Of a DNA stretch of 64,000 nucleotides, positions 45,674-54,238 are shown in pieces. Where the stretch lies: the NCBI GenBank assembly GCA_050013835.1, contig JBEKEM010000009.1, positions 1-64,000 on the forward strand, read 5' to 3'. The DNA comes from Bog-793 sp050013835 (GTDB lineage: Bacteria > Actinomycetota > Acidimicrobiia > Acidimicrobiales > Bog-793). Within the stretch, counting starts at the first letter, position 1. Every line of letters starts with the position of its first letter. The notes beneath the pieces are model-generated. The model was not told the origin of the DNA and made no database searches. It saw nothing but the letters and a program-made list of their open reading frames with translations. The translations under genes and the position numbers were made by a program.

Positions 45674-45717
45674 CAACAACGAGGGCCATCATCGCGTGTC
45701 GCTCCGGGTCCACGCCG

Positions 45718-46305
45718 TCACACCCGGTCCGCTTCCGGGACCCTCGCCAGCTCCTCCTCGGCGAATCCCATCAGCACAGGACGCGGCACCGCCGACGTGA
45801 CGATGACATCGACGCGCCCCTGGTGGACGACGACCGTGACGAGCTCCCGCCGGTGGTAGCTGATCATCCAGATGCCGAGATCCCTGAACTTGGAGATCGC
45901 CACGCCGGCGGGCCGGGTCTGGGCCGCGCTCGGACGGAGCACGAACTCGACCGACGCCGAGTGTCTCGGCTTCCGTCCCGGGTTCCCGTACACGCAACGG
46001 ACCGTCGACCGGACCCCAGCGGTCGTCGACTTCTTCACGATCCCCGAGGCAGCCGAGGCGGGGACCGGGACGTAGTAGTCGACCTCGGCGAGCGTCGGAC
46101 ACAGGGTCGAGGCGCCCGGCAGCGAGGTCGGCCCCCGGCCGTAGCCAGCGCCCCCTCCCGATGCCGCGCACGCCGACACCACCAGCCCGAACCCGGCAGC
46201 GCACGCCACGGGCAGCCACGGCACGCGCCTGTGGCGGCCCCGGCACGACGACCGGCTGACGGGCCTTCGGGCGGGCGATTCCCCGTGGATGGCGCGCCGC
46301 TGCAT
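45718..46305 (-). CDS. Putative lipoprotein of unknown function
   Basis: The 195-aa product has a basic N-terminus, a hydrophobic segment (about 30-45) and a lipobox VSAC with Cys46, so it is probably anchored outside the membrane. The mature part begins with a Gly/Ser-rich linker and contains two further cysteines (TLCPTL and VRCVYG) that might form a disulfide. No family is recognised. I chose the ATG at 46305 (GAGG just before it). A longer frame to 46350 is possible. It diverges from the kdp operon, but no functional link is evident. Confidence 0.6.
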   Translation of the reverse strand: MQRRAIHGESPARRPVSRSSCRGRHRRVPWLPVACAAGFGLVVSACAASGGGAGYGRGPTSLPGASTLCPTLAEVDYYVPVPASAASGIVKKSTTAGVRSTVRCVYGNPGRKPRHSASVEFVLRPSAAQTRPAGVAISKFRDLGIWMISYHRRELVTVVVHQGRVDVIVTSAVPRPVLMGFAEEELARVPEADRV

Positions 46306-46386
46306 CGCCTCAGCATACGAAAGGACCCGGCTCACAACGAGAAGCCACACCGCCGTGCGCGCCGGTGACGCGCCCCGCCTCGCCCG

Positions 46387-46423
46387 TTGACTCGTTATTT
46401 ACGCCTCGACGGCGACTGTTGAC
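46387..46423 (+). promoter_or_regulatory. Repeated TTGAC boxes upstream of kdp
   Basis: TTGAC occurs at 46387-46391 and 46419-46423, exactly 32 bp apart (about three helical turns), in the short AT-richer stretch between the lipoprotein and kdp. Either could be a -35 element, or the pair a binding site for KdpE. No well-spaced -10 is obvious. Confidence 0.3.
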
Positions 46424-46458
46424 GCTTTCTTGATACGGCCGCCTGCAAAGTGGCTCTC

Positions 46459-46542
46459 ATGGCCGACTTCCTCGCGGTGCTGAGCGTGTTCATCTTCGCG
46501 GCTGTCATGCTCGGGCTGGTCCGGGCGCTCGAACACGTATGA
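46459..46542 (+). CDS. 27-aa membrane peptide ahead of kdpF
   Basis: The frame encodes MADFLAVLSVFIFAAVMLGL followed by VRALEHV, a single membrane helix with a short charged C-terminus. Its stop overlaps the kdpF ATG in an ATGA junction, so it is built into the operon. It is not KdpF itself, which follows. Similar tiny helices preceding kdpF occur in actinobacterial kdp operons, from memory. Function is unknown; an accessory stabiliser of the Kdp complex is plausible. Confidence 0.6.
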   Translation: MADFLAVLSVFIFAAVMLGLVRALEHV

Positions 46543-46628
46543 ACGCCGTACAGGACGCCCTGCTCGCGCTTTCGATTGCCGTCTTCATCTACCTCGGTTA
46601 CGCGATGTTCCGGGCGGAGCGCTTCTGA
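46539..46628 (+). CDS. kdpF: K+-transporting ATPase small subunit
   Basis: The 29-aa peptide ends with the KdpF signature VFIYLGYAMFRAERF. KdpF is a single helix that stabilises the KdpABC complex in the membrane. It starts inside the stop of the preceding micro-ORF, and its own stop shares one base with the kdpA ATG. Confidence 0.88.
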   Translation: MNAVQDALLALSIAVFIYLGYAMFRAERF

Positions 46629-48340
46629 TGGACCTGACGTGGACGCTCATCGTCTTCGCCGTCGTCATGATCCTGATCTGGCGCTTCCTCGGCTCCTACC
46701 TGGCCGCGGTCTACGAGGGGCGCGTCCGCTACCTCTCCTTCATCGAGGGACCAATCTACCGGCTGGTCGGCGTCGACCCCGAGGTCGAGCAGAGCTGGCA
46801 GCGGTACTCCATGTCGCTCATCGTCTACTCGTCGGTCGCGATCCTCGTCGTCTACGGGATGCTCCGCCTGCAGGGCTCGTTGCCGCTCAACCCGCAGCAT
46901 CTCGGCGCGGTCGGGCCCGCTCTGTCCTGGAACACAGCGGTCTCGTTCCTCACCAACACGAACTGGCAGAACTACTCGGGCGAGTCGACGATGTCGTACC
47001 TGTCCCAGATGGGCGCCCTCGCCGTCCAGAACTTCGTGTCGGCATCGGTCGGCGTCGCGGTCGCCATCGCACTCGTCCGTGGCTTCGCCCGACGTGGCTC
47101 GGTAACGATCGGCAACTTCTGGGTCGACCTGATCCGCGGCGTCCTCTACGTGCTCCTGCCGATCGCGCTCGTCGCCGCGGTCATCTTCATCAGCCAGGGC
47201 GCGATCCAGACGCTCGGCGGGCCGGTGACGATCCACGACACGCTGAACCACGTGACGAGAACCCGGGTGTTCACGCAGACCATCCCCCGCGGACCGTTTG
47301 CCTCGCAGGAGGCCATCAAGGAACTCGGGACCAACGGCGGAGGGACCTACAACGGCAACGGCGCCACCCCCTTCGAGAACCCGACGGCGTTCACGAACTT
47401 CCTTTCGATCGTGCTGCTGCTCGCGATTCCCTTCGCCCTCACCTACACGTTCGGCAAGATGGTCGGCAACTTCCGACAGGGAGTTGCCGTCGTCGCCGCG
47501 ATGGTCATCCTCTTCGGAGCGTGGGTGGCGATGGGTGAGATCGCCGAGCACGGCACGAACCCGGCGGTCGCCCGCGCCGGCCTCACCTACCAGCCGGGCG
47601 GCAACGTCGAGGGCAAGGAGGTCCGGTTCGGCGTCTCCGACTCGATCTTCTACAACATCGCCTCCACGCAGACCTCGACCGGCAGCGTCGACTCGGCGAA
47701 TGACTCGCTCACGCCGATCGGGGGTTTCGCCGTGCTCACGGGCATGATGCTCGGCGAGATCAGCCCCGGGGGCACGGGGAGCGGCCTCTACACAATCCTG
47801 CTCTTCGCCATCATCACCGTCTTCATCGGCGGTCTCATGGTCGGCCGGACGCCCGAGTTCCTCGGCAAGAAGATCCAGTCCAAAGAGGTGAAACTCGCCG
47901 CACTGGGCGTGCTGATCATGCCGATCGTCGTGCTCATCTTCACCGGCATCGCGGTGGCGGTCCACGCCGGACGTATCGGACCGACCATCAACTACGGTCC
48001 GCACGCATTCACCGAGATCCTCTACGCCTTCACCTCGATGGCGAACAACAACGGCTCGGCCTTCGCCAGCCTGAACGGCAACACACCCTTCTACAACGTT
48101 GCGGGGGGGATCGTGATGCTGCTCGGCCGATTCGCGATCATGATTCCGACGCTCGCCCTAGCGGGCGTGCTCGCCGCCAAACAGGCCGTGCCCACCTCCG
48201 TCGGCACATTCAAGACGGACACCCCGATGTTCACCGGCCTGCTGCTCGGCGTGATCCTCATCGTCGGCGCGCTCACCTTCTTCCCGGCCGTCTCGCTCGG
48301 CCCCGTCGTCGAGCAGCTCCTCAGCAGGAGGTTCTTCTGA
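46628..48340 (+). CDS. kdpA: K+-transporting ATPase potassium-binding subunit
   Basis: KdpA is the ion-selecting channel-like subunit of the high-affinity K+ pump. The 570-aa membrane protein has the four pore-loop selectivity regions: TNTNWQNYSGE, GTNGGGTYNGNGATPFENPT, the GTGSGLYT loop and NNNGSAFASL. Its start shares a base with the kdpF stop, and its stop shares a base with the kdpB start. Confidence 0.97.
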   Translation: MDLTWTLIVFAVVMILIWRFLGSYLAAVYEGRVRYLSFIEGPIYRLVGVDPEVEQSWQRYSMSLIVYSSVAILVVYGMLRLQGSLPLNPQHLGAVGPALSWNTAVSFLTNTNWQNYSGESTMSYLSQMGALAVQNFVSASVGVAVAIALVRGFARRGSVTIGNFWVDLIRGVLYVLLPIALVAAVIFISQGAIQTLGGPVTIHDTLNHVTRTRVFTQTIPRGPFASQEAIKELGTNGGGTYNGNGATPFENPTAFTNFLSIVLLLAIPFALTYTFGKMVGNFRQGVAVVAAMVILFGAWVAMGEIAEHGTNPAVARAGLTYQPGGNVEGKEVRFGVSDSIFYNIASTQTSTGSVDSANDSLTPIGGFAVLTGMMLGEISPGGTGSGLYTILLFAIITVFIGGLMVGRTPEFLGKKIQSKEVKLAALGVLIMPIVVLIFTGIAVAVHAGRIGPTINYGPHAFTEILYAFTSMANNNGSAFASLNGNTPFYNVAGGIVMLLGRFAIMIPTLALAGVLAAKQAVPTSVGTFKTDTPMFTGLLLGVILIVGALTFFPAVSLGPVVEQLLSRRFF

Positions 48341-50400
48341 TGCCCCCCGAAACGATGACCGCGCCAGCCCCCAGGCCGGCGGCCCACGGTGTCGCCGAGA
48401 AACGGGGACTGTTCGACCGCGAGATCCTCGGCCGGGCCACGATCGACGCGGTGCGGAAGCTCGACCCTCGGGACGAGATCCGCAACCCTGTCATGTTCGT
48501 CGTTCTGATCGGCGCGATCGTCACGCTTGTCGAGTCGATCGCCCACCCGGGGATCTTCACGTGGTCGGTGACGGTCTGGCTGTTTCTGACGGTCCTGTTC
48601 GCCAACTTCGCCGAGGCCGTGGCCGAAGGCCGCGGCAAGGCCCAGGCGGACACGCTGCGCAAGATGCGCGCCGAGACCGAAGCCCGTCTCTTGGGTGCCG
48701 ACGGCACGGAGACGCGTGTCGCCGCTGGCGACCTCATGAAGGGCAACGTCGTCGTTTGCGAGGCCGGCGACATCATCCCGTCCGACGGCGAGATCATCGA
48801 AGGAGTCGCCTCGGTCGACGAGTCGGCGATCACCGGCGAGTCGGCCCCGGTGATCCGCGAGTCGGGCGGTGACCGATCGGCGGTCACTGGTGGGACCAAG
48901 GTGCTCTCCGACCGCATCCTCGTGCGGATCACGACCGAGCGCGGGCACACGTTCCTCGACCGGATGATCAGCCTCGTCGAGGGCGCGAGCCGTCAGAAGA
49001 CGCCGAATGAGATCGCGCTCACCATCCTCCTCGCTGCCCTCACGCTCATCTTCCTGCCCGTCGTCGTTGTGCTCCAGCCCTTCGGTCACTTCGCCCACGC
49101 CTCCGTCTCGGTCGTCATCCTTATCGCGCTGCTCGTCTGTCTCATCCCGACGACGATCGGGGCGCTGCTGTCCGCGATCGGCATCGCGGGTATGGACCGG
49201 CTCGTGCAGCGCAACGTCCTCGCGATGAGCGGGCGGTCGGTCGAGGCCGCCGGCGACGTCCAGACACTGTTGCTCGACAAGACAGGCACGATCACCCTCG
49301 GCAACAGGATGGCGTCCTCGTTCACGCCGGTCGGGGGACACAGCGAGAGAGACGTCGCTGAAGCGGCGCAGTTGGCGTCGCTCGCCGACGAGACACCCGA
49401 GGGGCGCTCCATCGTCGTGCTCGCCAAGGAGCGCTTCAACATCCGCGAGCAGGAACTCGGCCAGCACGAGTTCATCCCGTTCTCCGCCCTCACCCGCATG
49501 TCGGGCCTCGACGTCGGCGACCGCCAGATCCGCAAGGGCGCCGCCGACTCGGTTCGCCAGTGGGTCGCCGAGAAGGGTGGGCCGGTTCCGCCGGAGCTCG
49601 ACGGCATCGTCGAGCGGGTGGCGCGTGCCGGCTCGACGCCCCTCGTCGTCGCCGACGGGCTTGCCATCGTCGGTGTGATCGAGCTGAAGGACATCGTGAA
49701 GGAGGGCATCCAGGAACGCTTTGCCGCCATGCGGGCGATGGGCATCCGCACCGTGATGATCACCGGTGACAACCCGCTCACCGCCGCGGCGATCGCCGCC
49801 GAGGCCGGCGTCGACGACTACCTCGCCGAGGCGACCCCGGAGCGCAAGATGGCCCTCATCCGAGCTGAGCAGGAGGACGGCAAGCTCGTCGCGATGACCG
49901 GCGACGGGACGAACGACGCGCCCGCCCTCGCCCAGGCCGACGTCGGCGTGGCGATGAACACCGGGACCTCGGCCGCCAAGGAAGCCGGGAACATGGTCGA
50001 CCTCGACTCCAACCCGACCAAGCTCATCGACATCGTCGAGATTGGCAAGCAGCTCCTCATCACGAGGGGCGCCCTCACGACCTTCTCGATCGCCAACGAC
50101 GTTGCCAAGTACTTCGCCATCATCCCGGCGTTGTTCGTCGCGGCCTATCCCGCGCTCAACCGGCTCAACATCATGCACCTGCACAACGCGAGCAGCGCCG
50201 TGCTGTCGGCCGTGATCTTCAACGCGCTCATCATCATCGCCCTGATCCCACTCGCGCTGCGTGGCGTGCGGTTCCGCCCGATGAGCGCGTCCGCGATCCT
50301 CAGACGCAACGTCTGGATCTTCGGCGTCGGAGGCGTGATCCTGCCGTTCCTCGGGATCAAGCTGATCGACCTCATCCTCACGGCGACAGGGGGTTACTGA
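48340..50400 (+). CDS. kdpB: K+-transporting P-type ATPase catalytic subunit
   Basis: KdpB hydrolyses ATP to drive K+ uptake. The 686-aa P-type ATPase has the phosphorylated Asp313 in DKTGTITLGN, the actuator motif TGES (165-168, whose Ser is the inhibitory phosphorylation site in E. coli KdpB), and the hinge motif TGDGTNDAPAL. The C-terminal helices are complete. It is coupled to kdpA and kdpC by single-base overlaps. Confidence 0.97.
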   Translation: MPPETMTAPAPRPAAHGVAEKRGLFDREILGRATIDAVRKLDPRDEIRNPVMFVVLIGAIVTLVESIAHPGIFTWSVTVWLFLTVLFANFAEAVAEGRGKAQADTLRKMRAETEARLLGADGTETRVAAGDLMKGNVVVCEAGDIIPSDGEIIEGVASVDESAITGESAPVIRESGGDRSAVTGGTKVLSDRILVRITTERGHTFLDRMISLVEGASRQKTPNEIALTILLAALTLIFLPVVVVLQPFGHFAHASVSVVILIALLVCLIPTTIGALLSAIGIAGMDRLVQRNVLAMSGRSVEAAGDVQTLLLDKTGTITLGNRMASSFTPVGGHSERDVAEAAQLASLADETPEGRSIVVLAKERFNIREQELGQHEFIPFSALTRMSGLDVGDRQIRKGAADSVRQWVAEKGGPVPPELDGIVERVARAGSTPLVVADGLAIVGVIELKDIVKEGIQERFAAMRAMGIRTVMITGDNPLTAAAIAAEAGVDDYLAEATPERKMALIRAEQEDGKLVAMTGDGTNDAPALAQADVGVAMNTGTSAAKEAGNMVDLDSNPTKLIDIVEIGKQLLITRGALTTFSIANDVAKYFAIIPALFVAAYPALNRLNIMHLHNASSAVLSAVIFNALIIIALIPLALRGVRFRPMSASAILRRNVWIFGVGGVILPFLGIKLIDLILTATGGY

Positions 50401-50951
50401 TGCTGCTGCAGATCCGCCGCGCGGTCGTCGTCTCGGTCATCTTCTTCGTGCTGCTCGGGCTCGCCTATCCCGTCGTCGAGACCGCCATCGGCAATACCTT
50501 CTTCAGCCATCAGGCGGGCGGCTCCCTGACGGCGAACGGCTCGACCCTCGTCGGCCAGACGTGGACGGGGCCGAAGTGGTTCCAGGGTCGCGACGACCCC
50601 GCTGACACCGACAGCACGATGACGACCGGCTCAGCGAATTGGGGGCCACGTTCGAAGGCCTTCGTCAAGATCCTCGAGGCACGGATCCACCTGCTGCATA
50701 GCGAGGGCATCACCCCGACCGCCGATCTCGTCACCGGATCCGGGAGCGGAGTCGACCCTGACATCAGCCCAGACGACGCCTATGCCCAGGCTTCCGCCGT
50801 CGCGAAGGCGAACGGGTTGAGCCTCGGCACGGTGAGGCGACTCATCGCCTCACAGGTCGTCGGCCCGCAGTTCGGCTTCCTCGGCAACTCCTACATCAAC
50901 CTGCTGAGCCTCAACGAGGCGCTGCACCAGGCGATCGCCCGCCGACACTGA
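50400..50951 (+). CDS. kdpC: K+-transporting ATPase subunit C
   Basis: The 183-aa protein has one N-terminal membrane helix (about 9-30) and an extracellular domain, with family motifs GLAYPVVET, the GQ.....WFQGR region and a C-terminal LLSLNEALHQA. KdpC stabilises the complex and raises ATP affinity. It is the last gene of kdpFABC, and a bidirectional hairpin follows immediately. Confidence 0.95.
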   Translation: MLLQIRRAVVVSVIFFVLLGLAYPVVETAIGNTFFSHQAGGSLTANGSTLVGQTWTGPKWFQGRDDPADTDSTMTTGSANWGPRSKAFVKILEARIHLLHSEGITPTADLVTGSGSGVDPDISPDDAYAQASAVAKANGLSLGTVRRLIASQVVGPQFGFLGNSYINLLSLNEALHQAIARRH

Positions 50952-50971
50952 GCCCGGGGCCTCGCCCGGGC
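50952..50971. terminator. Hairpin between convergent kdpC and kdpE
   Basis: A perfect 7-bp GCCCGGG/CCCGGGC stem with a 6-nt loop fills the 24-bp gap between the two stop codons. It begins right after the kdpC TGA. There is no U-tract on either strand, so it may act with Rho or as an mRNA 3'-end stabiliser for both transcripts. Confidence 0.5.
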
Positions 50972-50975
50972 CGGC

Positions 50976-51650
50976 TCACTCGGTGACGAGCTCGTAGCCG
51001 ATGCCGGGATGGTTGCGCAGCATGCGGCCGTCCACGTCGCCGAGTTTGCGCCGCAGCCGGTGGGCGTAGACACGGACGTACCTCGTCTCCTCGCCGTAAC
51101 CGGGTCCCCAGACGGCCTGCAGGATCATCTGGTGAGTGCACACCTTGCCGGCGTTGCGGGCGAGGAAGCTGAGGAACTGGAACTCGTGCGGCGTGAGCTG
51201 AAGCGGCCGCCCGTCGACCCGGGCGCCCAGGTGGACGAGGTCGAGCGAGACGGGGCCGACGCAGATCTCGGTCGGTTCCGGCGAGCTCGCCGCGACGTGG
51301 CGCATCGCCGTGCGCAGGCGGGCCTCGAGCTCGGCCATCGAGAACGGCTTCGTGACGTAGTCGTCGGCCCCCGCGTCGAGCGCGGCGACCTTGCGCGCCT
51401 CCGATCCCGCCGCGCTCAGCACGACGATCGGGACCCCCGACCACGACCGGACCCGCTGGCAGACCTCGAGACCGTCCATGTCGGTGAGGCCGAGGTCGAG
51501 GACGACGACGTCGGGCGCGCCGAGCGCTACTTGGTCGATGCCCTCCTCCCCCGTCCTCGCCAGCAGCACCTCGTAGCCCCGGGCCGCGAGTCCGATCCGC
51601 AGCGCCTTGCGCAAAGAGGAGTCGTCATCGACGACGAGCACGCGGGACAC
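50976..51650 (-). CDS. kdpE: KdpE-type response regulator
   Basis: The 224-aa OmpR-family regulator has a receiver domain (phosphorylated Asp52 in VVVLDLGL, Lys in VTKPF) and a winged-helix DNA-binding domain (about 125-224; RYVRVYAHRLRRKLG). Next to kdpFABC and downstream of the sensor gene, it is the expected activator of kdp under low K+. The GTG start lies directly after the sensor kinase stop, with no gap. Confidence 0.92.
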   Translation of the reverse strand: MSRVLVVDDDSSLRKALRIGLAARGYEVLLARTGEEGIDQVALGAPDVVVLDLGLTDMDGLEVCQRVRSWSGVPIVVLSAAGSEARKVAALDAGADDYVTKPFSMAELEARLRTAMRHVAASSPEPTEICVGPVSLDLVHLGARVDGRPLQLTPHEFQFLSFLARNAGKVCTHQMILQAVWGPGYGEETRYVRVYAHRLRRKLGDVDGRMLRNHPGIGYELVTE

Positions 51651-53129
51651 TCAGGCGACCTCGACTGCGATCGTCGACGCCGGCAGCGTGAAGATGAAGC
51701 GAGCCCCGCCGGACGGGGCACGCTCCACCCGTACCGTCTGCGCGTGTGCCTCGACGAAGGCCTGGACGATGGCGAGGCCGAGACCCGCCCGGCCGCCACC
51801 AGAGACCCGGTTGAACATCTTGAAGATCCGGTCCCGGTCGGCCTCGGGCACCCCCGGGCCGCAGTCCGCGACCGAAACCTCCACCACGTCACCTGCTAGG
51901 CGGCCGCCGACGGTAATCGGCGTCCCCTCCGGCGCGTAGCGCGCCGCGTTCTCGAGGAGATTGGCGAGGATCTGACAGACGAGAATCCGGTCCACGTCAA
52001 CCGCTGGGAGGTCACTCGGGAACGTGGAGACGACCCGTTCGATCCACGGATCGGCGCCGAACGACGCCAGGGCGTCGGCGAGTAGGCCCTCCAGCGTCGC
52101 CCTCTCGGGGCGCAGCTCCAGCTCGCCGAACTCGATCCGCGACATGTCGAGCAGGTTGGTCACGAGTCGCGCCAGCCGGTCGGACTGGGACTCGATCAGC
52201 GAGAGCAGCTCGTCGGCATCCTCCTTCGACAGATGGAGGTCGTCGCGACGCAGGTCGGAGACGGCGGCCTTCACGGAGGCGAGCGGGGTCCTGAGATCGT
52301 GCGAGACGGCTCCGAGAAGCGCCGAACGCCAGCTGTCGACCTGGCGGAGCAGCTCCGTCTGCACGGTCTGCTCGCGCAGGCGCGCCCGCTCGACCGCCAG
52401 CGCCGCCTGGTTGGCGAAGGTGCGCAACGATGCGAGGTCGTCCGACGGGATCGTCCGCCCGGAGAGCGCGAGCACTCCGATCGGACGCCCGGCGGCTGCG
52501 AGCGGGATACTGAAGAGGCGGCCCGCACGGGTCGGCACGCCAAGGAGGCTGCGCGGCTCCCCCGCCGTCGGGAAGACGGCGCGCAGCTCGTCCCTGGACA
52601 GCGGTTCCCCGGCCTGGGCGGCGACGACGAAGTCGTCACCTTCCGGTAGGCACAGCGACGCGCTCGCCACTCCGAACGCCTCGTGCACCGAGTCGACGAT
52701 GCCCGCCAGCAGGGTCGGGAGGGGCTGGTCGCCCGTCAGCGCCTCGGACAGCTCGAACAGACGCCGCGCCTCCGCCTCGTGCCTCCTCGCCTCGGCGCGA
52801 GCTTGCCGCAGACTGGCGAGGACGCGGGCGGCCACCACCATGACGGCGGTGTAGACACCGAGCGGCACCCAGTTCTGGCCGGGGCCGATCGCCAACGACC
52901 CGTACGGCGGGACGAAGAGGACGTCATAGACCAGGAAGGACGCCACCACGGCGACCAGGCCGGAGAAGTAACCCCCCGCGGCGACCGCGACGAACACGGG
53001 GATGACGAGGACGAGGCCGATCGTCTCGCGGTCGACGTGCCCGCGGAAAGGCAGAAGGGCGAAGCCGATGGCCGTGATCGCCGCCAGGACGACGAGCACG
53101 CGCACGAGGTGATGCTCGAATGTCTTCAT
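51651..53129 (-). CDS. Short KdpD-type sensor histidine kinase lacking the N-terminal domains
   Basis: The 492-aa protein starts directly with the KdpD membrane domain (DUF4118, four helices at about 8-105), then a GAF-like domain (about 135-250), a HisKA domain with His277 (SHDLRTPL), and an ATPase domain with NLLENAARYAP, DCGPGVP and GRAGLGLAI. Full-length KdpD (~850-900 aa) carries an N-terminal Walker-A/KdpD domain and a Usp domain, both absent here. It is coupled to kdpE. Control of kdpFABC is inferred from position. Confidence 0.9.
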   Translation of the reverse strand: MKTFEHHLVRVLVVLAAITAIGFALLPFRGHVDRETIGLVLVIPVFVAVAAGGYFSGLVAVVASFLVYDVLFVPPYGSLAIGPGQNWVPLGVYTAVMVVAARVLASLRQARAEARRHEAEARRLFELSEALTGDQPLPTLLAGIVDSVHEAFGVASASLCLPEGDDFVVAAQAGEPLSRDELRAVFPTAGEPRSLLGVPTRAGRLFSIPLAAAGRPIGVLALSGRTIPSDDLASLRTFANQAALAVERARLREQTVQTELLRQVDSWRSALLGAVSHDLRTPLASVKAAVSDLRRDDLHLSKEDADELLSLIESQSDRLARLVTNLLDMSRIEFGELELRPERATLEGLLADALASFGADPWIERVVSTFPSDLPAVDVDRILVCQILANLLENAARYAPEGTPITVGGRLAGDVVEVSVADCGPGVPEADRDRIFKMFNRVSGGGRAGLGLAIVQAFVEAHAQTVRVERAPSGGARFIFTLPASTIAVEVA

Positions 53130-53332
53130 GCCGTCCCGCGCCCGTTTCGTAGCGGCGGCAGTTTACCGGGCGCCTTGGGAGCCTCGCCCGGGTGCCATCG
53201 GGGTGGAGGCCACGACCGGTCCCACCGCGTCCGGGAGACGACGTCCACGCCAGTCGATCTCGTCGACGACGCCGACGTGCCCGGTACGGAGAACCGGGCG
53301 TCCGACGCCCTCGCGGCGGTGGTCGTCGCCGC

Positions 53333-53425
53333 GGGCGGTTCCGCATCTGCCTCGGCGCGGTCGCCGGGTTCGGCAAGTTGATCTCGACGCTCGGCGAGGG
53401 CTGGCGCCCCCGGCGGGATGGATCA
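53333..53425 (+). pseudogene. Remnant of the N-terminal domain of a full-length KdpD
   Basis: In the plus-strand frame beginning GGG-CGG-TTC at 53333, the translation reads GRFRICLGAVAGFGKLISTL then GEGWRPRRDG. Full-length actinobacterial KdpD proteins begin close to GRLRIYLGAAPGVGKTYAML followed by EGWRRR-like sequence, so 15 or more of about 27 positions match, including most of the Walker A. The Walker Thr is replaced (GKL). Similarity fades after about 30 residues, and no start codon or continuing domain is seen. It lies in the 308-bp gap behind the short sensor kinase, on the opposite strand. The rest of the gap (53130-53332) has no gene I can support. Confidence 0.55.
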
Positions 53426-53437
53426 CCTGAGCTGCGA

Positions 53438-54238
53438 CTACCAGGAGCCCGCCGCCCGCGCGCTGTAGCGCCTGCCGGATCGCTGGACGACGAACGCCGC
53501 CGAAAAGCACTCGCTCAACGCCTCGGCCACGAGAACTTCGGCCGCCGGGCCCGCAGCCACGACGCGGCCGCGGGCGATGAGCATCGCGTGCGACGTCATC
53601 CCGGGGAGCTCCTCGAGGGTGTGGGCGACGTGGACCGTCGTCGGGCCGTCGGGCCCCGCCAGCTCGTCGAGCACCCCGATCAGCGCCTCCCTGCCCGGAA
53701 GGTCGACTCCCAGCGCCGGCTCATCGAGAAGCAGCAGCTCGTGCCTCCCGAAGAGCGACCTCGCCACCAGGACGCGCTGGCACTCACCCTGTGAGCAGCG
53801 GCCGAAGGGCTGGTCGGCCAGCTGACCGCAGCCGACTCGGTCGAGCATCTCCCGGGCCTCGGCCAGCGCCGCCTCATCGAACCGACCCCACCACGGCGCG
53901 AGAAGCCCATCACGGCCGGTGAGAACGACCTCCCAGGCGGTCGCGGTGGGAGGCAACCGGTCGGCGACGCGCTGTCCGACGACGCCGATTCGCCGACGCA
54001 GCTGGCGCAGGTCGACACCGCCCAGGCGCTCGCCCAAGACCTCGACATGTCCTGAGCTGGGATGACGCTCGGCGCCTAGTAGCGAGAGCAGCGTCGTCTT
54101 GCCTGCCCCATTCGGACCGAGGAGTGCCCAGTGTTCGCCGCGGGCGATCCTCATCGATAGCGGGCCCAGCACCCTCCGCCCGGAGAGCACGACCGAAACA
54201 TCTTCGAGAACCGCCCTCGCGTCGTCGCCGCGCGCCAT
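53438..54238 (-). CDS. Stand-alone ABC transporter ATP-binding protein
   Basis: The 266-aa protein is a single ABC ATPase domain: Walker A GPNGAGKTT (about 40-48), a signature reading CSQGECQR in place of LSGGQ.QR, Walker B LLLLDEPALGVD and switch His in HVAHT. No permease or binding protein is nearby, so substrate and membrane partner are unknown. The type resembles lone ABC ATPases annotated as iron or molybdate ATP-binding proteins. The ATG at 54238 follows AGGTGG. The protein may be cytosolic or pair with a distant permease. Confidence 0.82.
   Translation of the reverse strand: MARGDDARAVLEDVSVVLSGRRVLGPLSMRIARGEHWALLGPNGAGKTTLLSLLGAERHPSSGHVEVLGERLGGVDLRQLRRRIGVVGQRVADRLPPTATAWEVVLTGRDGLLAPWWGRFDEAALAEAREMLDRVGCGQLADQPFGRCSQGECQRVLVARSLFGRHELLLLDEPALGVDLPGREALIGVLDELAGPDGPTTVHVAHTLEELPGMTSHAMLIARGRVVAAGPAAEVLVAEALSECFSAAFVVQRSGRRYSARAAGSW

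Noticed and set aside
45485..45713. Minus-strand peptides containing RRDSNPRARLRRPVLYPLSYEG
   Set aside because: This is the well-known spurious translation of the antisense strand of a tRNA gene; the locus is tRNA-Arg(CCG).
53192..53794. 200-aa plus-strand frame containing the KdpD-like scrap
   Set aside because: Only about 30 codons (from 53333) resemble KdpD; the right part is antisense to the ABC ATPase gene, so it is not an intact gene.
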